Source: Pontibacter cellulosilyticus
GTDB lineage: Bacteria > Bacteroidota > Bacteroidia > Cytophagales > Hymenobacteraceae
Reading direction: 5' to 3'
Assembly: GCF_014306105.1 (NCBI RefSeq)
Contig: NZ_JACRVF010000004.1
Span: 186,001-250,000 of the forward strand
Length of the DNA: 64,000 nucleotides
Shown here piece by piece: positions 59,793 to 64,000 of this stretch; within the stretch, counting starts at the first letter, position 1; each line of letters begins with the position of its first letter. A program made the translations under genes and the position numbers. Under the pieces are notes generated by a model. It had not been told where the DNA came from. It worked only from the letters and a program-made list of their open reading frames with translations, and ran no database searches.

Positions 59793-60656
59793 ATGAACAA
59801 CAAAAGTGTTAGCCAACCAGAGTTCAAAGAAGGAAAGCAAGGTCTAGTGAACTATAGCTTAAATTACCCTGAATCTAGTCTATTACCTCGTTTAAAGAAA
59901 GGCATCGTAACTTTTGATTTGCTAGAGTTAGAGAACTGTACATATGAAGAAATACTTTTGAAGAAATGGGCATTTCTACCAGAAGACAAAGAAACATCAT
60001 TAAATACTAGCCAATATATATGGTTGAGAATTTTGGATAACCTAATCAGTTACAACTTCCCATCAAATATTTTGCACAACTTCAAGCTATGGCTCTTTGC
60101 AGATATATTCCCGTCAGAGCACAGTTACCAAGAGCTCGAACAAGATAGTGCAGGCAACCCACTCAGAATAACATACAACATTGAAACAACGCCCACTTTG
60201 CTTGATTTTATTGCAGGCACAGTTATAAGCAAAAGAGAAGACTTACAAATATATTTTAATAAAGATGGGAGAATGGGATTTGTTGGCCGTTTTGTGCCTG
60301 TTGAAGAAGCCAAAAAAATTAATGGTTCTATTTCATTCTCTGTACACGAAATCTTACTACAGCTTGTCGGTGATAAAAACTTGCCGAACCTAACTTCTTA
60401 TTCAACATTAGTCTCACAATCAGAAAATGAGGTTTTAAAATCGATGAGAACTAAAGAATGGGAGAGCATACAAGTTGATAGAGCTGCAGCTGATAAAAAC
60501 TTTAACTGGCTCATAACTTTTAAGAAAAGTAAATCATCATCATTAGAGAAATATCATGAAACTATTGAAAGTTTACCAAGATACCACAGTGCTCCAATGG
60601 TTTCTATAAAAAATAAAACAGTGTTTTACAATTATATTAAAAGGCTGCGATTTTAA
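59793..60656 (+). CDS. Hypothetical protein, partner of the XRE gene
   Basis: A 287-residue soluble protein of unknown family. Segments include IVTFDLLELENCTYEEILLK, FDSxNI-free Leu/Phe-rich helices (LRILDNLISYNFPSNILHNF), EDLQIYFNKDGRMGFVGRFV and FNWLITFKKSKSSSLEKYHE. The pattern of a regulator gene followed by a larger gene 13 bp later, next to an integrase, is typical of element cargo. Low GC like its neighbours. No function can be assigned. Confidence 0.65.
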   Translation: MNNKSVSQPEFKEGKQGLVNYSLNYPESSLLPRLKKGIVTFDLLELENCTYEEILLKKWAFLPEDKETSLNTSQYIWLRILDNLISYNFPSNILHNFKLWLFADIFPSEHSYQELEQDSAGNPLRITYNIETTPTLLDFIAGTVISKREDLQIYFNKDGRMGFVGRFVPVEEAKKINGSISFSVHEILLQLVGDKNLPNLTSYSTLVSQSENEVLKSMRTKEWESIQVDRAAADKNFNWLITFKKSKSSSLEKYHETIESLPRYHSAPMVSIKNKTVFYNYIKRLRF

Positions 60657-60755
60657 AATAACAATTGCTGCCTAAAGGACACCGTAGAAAACGGGTCAAA
60701 TGACTATCGGTACATACACTGCAGATAACAGGTACGTGCTAGACCAATTAATATT

Positions 60756-60930
60756 TTGAAACCTTTTAAGCAAAACCAGAAAAAACAAAAAACATCCTCA
60801 CCATTAACTGTAGAGAAACTTCGCACCTATCCTGGATTCGAATCTATTTCAGACGCAGAGGCTAATGAGCTAGTACAATCCATATGGACGATCGCACAAT
60901 GCGCAGTAAGAACCTTTAAAAGCTTGAGCA

Positions 60931-60938
<8 letters not shown>
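60756..60938 (+). CDS. Small protein overlapping the serine recombinase gene
   Basis: A 60-residue protein starting at TTG (60756), the only start upstream of the conserved part (LTVEKLRTYPGFESISDAEA, NELVQSIWTIAQCAVRTFKS). It overlaps the recombinase start by 8 bp. Small genes directly before large serine or tyrosine recombinases are common in Bacteroidota elements and may be directionality or regulatory factors. Its helical composition fits, but no family is recognised. Confidence 0.6.
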
Positions 60939-62564
<1,626 letters not shown>

Positions 62565-62647
62565 CTGTTATTGTGATGCAAAAGTATAACAACGATTTAT
62601 ACTTTACAAGTTTTTATACCTAAAAAGAGCAAAAAAGTTGAGCTTTT

Positions 62648-64000
62648 TCAGAATTTGCTGGTGATACCAAAGTGTATCTTCGAGTATCTCAGCGAGATAG
62701 GCTGCTGATCGGATTTTCCCAGGGAGTAAACTAGTTGAAAAATACCGGCACCTGTACTAAAACTAATACCGCCACCCACGCCAAAAGGAAAATCGGAGGC
62801 TTCGGAATTCTCCAAATCGCTGCGGTAGTAGGCCTGGTCGTAAAACAGCAGCACGTACGAATCGGCAGCCGTAAACAGGCGGTACTCCAACGTGCCCACA
62901 GCATAAGCGGAGGCATAGAAGAAATACTCGTCGAAGCCACGCAGCGTGTTAAGTCCCCCAATGCGGTACATGTCATTCAGGAAGATCTGGTCGTTTAGCA
63001 GGGCCTCGCCGCGCAGCCGGGTTAGCAAGGCGCTGTTCGTACCCAATCGCAGGAAATTCTCAACTCTTAGCCCCAAACTCAGCTGTGTTGTTTTCAGGTC
63101 GAGGGTGTCGTAAAAGCTTTTCTCCAGGTCGCTGTTGCGGAGCAATGTTTTCTTACCAGCTGCCAACTGCATCTCCACCAGCCGGCCACGCCTCGGAAAG
63201 TAAAAATCATCGAGGTTGTTCCAGAGGTAGTTAAGGCCATAGGTATTGGTGCGGGCATCGGCAAGGTCCAGCTTTTGCAGGCTTTGGGTATTGGCCGAGG
63301 AAAGTATACGCGAGTTGCGCCACTCAGTAAACACACTAAACTTGCCATACTTTAAGGTATAGTATGCCAACTGCAGGCGCGGTTGTATGGTTATAAAAGA
63401 TGAGTCCTGTTTAAGCAAGTTAAATTTAGTACCCAGTTCGAATGGCGTACCCAGCAGGTTTGGGTGCAAGTATTCTCCGTTAAGTATAACCGAGCCTTTG
63501 TTTACCCGCCGCCATTGCAAACCCAACTGCTTGCCTGTACCGCGGATGTTCCGGATGTTCAGGTTTGCCTCGCCAGTTATCAGCAGTTTATCTTGCCGGC
63601 TTGGGTCTGGCAAAAAGCCTACAACGCCATCAATCTGGTTTGCCTGACGGTCTTCCAGAAAGTATAGCACCTTGGCCTTATCCCGTAAAAACTGCACCTG
63701 TGGCGGCCTGGTTTGCCTGATGTATGGCAGTTGCGTAAGCATGCGCTGCGATGCATTAACCTGGTCCTGGTTATAGATCTGCCCGGGCAGCAGTTGCAGG
63801 TAACGCATAAGGAACTTGGGCTGAGTTTTCGTATTACCCACTATAGCTACTGAGTCGTAGGTTACCACAAAAGCCTTTTCCACCATCAGGGCAGCATTTA
63901 TTTTCCCATTCTCAATTGTTACAGAGTCCAGCCAAACAGAGGCGAAGGGATAGCCGTTGCGCTCGGCATAATTCAGGATACGTTGCTGCAGCTTTACATA
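62648..64000 (-). CDS. BamA/TamA-like outer-membrane protein (N-terminus outside window)
   Basis: The frame is open from 64000, so the start is outside; ATG at 63886 is internal. The visible N-terminal part includes POTRA-like units (KLQQRILNYAERNGYPFASV, YLQLLPGQIYNQDQVNASQR, VQFLRDKAKVLYFLEDRQAN). The barrel follows (LNIRNIRGTGKQLGLQWRRV, DFYFPRRGRLVEMQLAAGKK), with the lid-loop-like IGGLNTLRGFDEYFFYASAY (the RGF motif of Omp85 proteins) and a final strand ISLRYSKIHFGITSKF ending in Phe. It inserts or exports outer-membrane proteins or lipids. It is chromosomal flanking DNA outside the island. Confidence 0.88.
   Translation of the reverse strand, partial: YVKLQQRILNYAERNGYPFASVWLDSVTIENGKINAALMVEKAFVVTYDSVAIVGNTKTQPKFLMRYLQLLPGQIYNQDQVNASQRMLTQLPYIRQTRPPQVQFLRDKAKVLYFLEDRQANQIDGVVGFLPDPSRQDKLLITGEANLNIRNIRGTGKQLGLQWRRVNKGSVILNGEYLHPNLLGTPFELGTKFNLLKQDSSFITIQPRLQLAYYTLKYGKFSVFTEWRNSRILSSANTQSLQKLDLADARTNTYGLNYLWNNLDDFYFPRRGRLVEMQLAAGKKTLLRNSDLEKSFYDTLDLKTTQLSLGLRVENFLRLGTNSALLTRLRGEALLNDQIFLNDMYRIGGLNTLRGFDEYFFYASAYAVGTLEYRLFTAADSYVLLFYDQAYYRSDLENSEASDFPFGVGGGISFSTGAGIFQLVYSLGKSDQQPISLRYSKIHFGITSKF

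Overview
The window looks like a Bacteroidota chromosome, most likely a Hymenobacteraceae member of the Pontibacter type. Supporting signs are type IX secretion (T9SS) C-terminal sorting domains, SusC-like and other TonB-dependent receptors, DUF4374 and PepSY proteins, an ECF-sigma/anti-sigma-porin operon, and repeated TAnnTTTG promoter elements. Family placement is inference; no rRNA is present to confirm it.

Layout. 1-3.4 kb: a secreted endonuclease I cut by the window edge and a large T9SS surface protein. 3.5-5.2 kb: an isolated AT-rich replication module (winged-helix protein plus DnaC-like ATPase), probably a mobile-element remnant. 5.3-14.2 kb: an iron/siderophore locus with a PepSY reductase-like protein, a TonB-dependent receptor, and a second receptor + DUF4374 lipoprotein + PepSY set matching the order of the Bacteroides XusABC xenosiderophore system. 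Four 17-bp near-palindromes in the two upstream regions look like Fur boxes. 14.7-19.8 kb: an ECF sigma factor, a lipoprotein and a dual-membrane anti-sigma/porin-type protein, with two related lipoprotein genes on the other strand. 20.3-23.6 kb: a family 1 glycosidase, a glycosyltransferase and a metallophosphoesterase. 24-25.7 kb: a SusC stub and decayed DNA. 25.7-29.1 kb: di-haem cytochrome c peroxidase plus PhoX-like lipoprotein.

29.3-41.6 kb is gene-poor and mosaic: a receiver-domain scrap, an orphan HigA N-terminus, a GC-rich resolvase with a possible res site, about 1.2 kb of GC-rich DNA without a credible gene, small lipoproteins, tandem beta-barrel proteins and T9SS proteins, one of which has an in-frame stop in a candidate leader.

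42-62.5 kb is a defence/mobility-type island: two HigBA modules with the same promoter-operator design, a stand-alone SIR2-like protein, a GRDP-like protein with a Gly/Cys-rich tail, a DUF1016 nuclease with an added C-terminal domain, a four-gene cluster (TPR/DUF3761, TerB/GRAM, MORN-like, unknown), a broken nucleotidyltransferase, a WYL regulator, XRE regulators, unknown genes and a large serine recombinase. The recombinase frame runs into the terminator and 3' half of an initiator tRNA-Met gene, marking a likely integration junction. A BamA/TamA-like outer-membrane protein, cut by the edge, ends the window.

A hairpin repeat family with compensatory stem changes occurs four times (3.6, 14.3, 20.2 and 24.7 kb).
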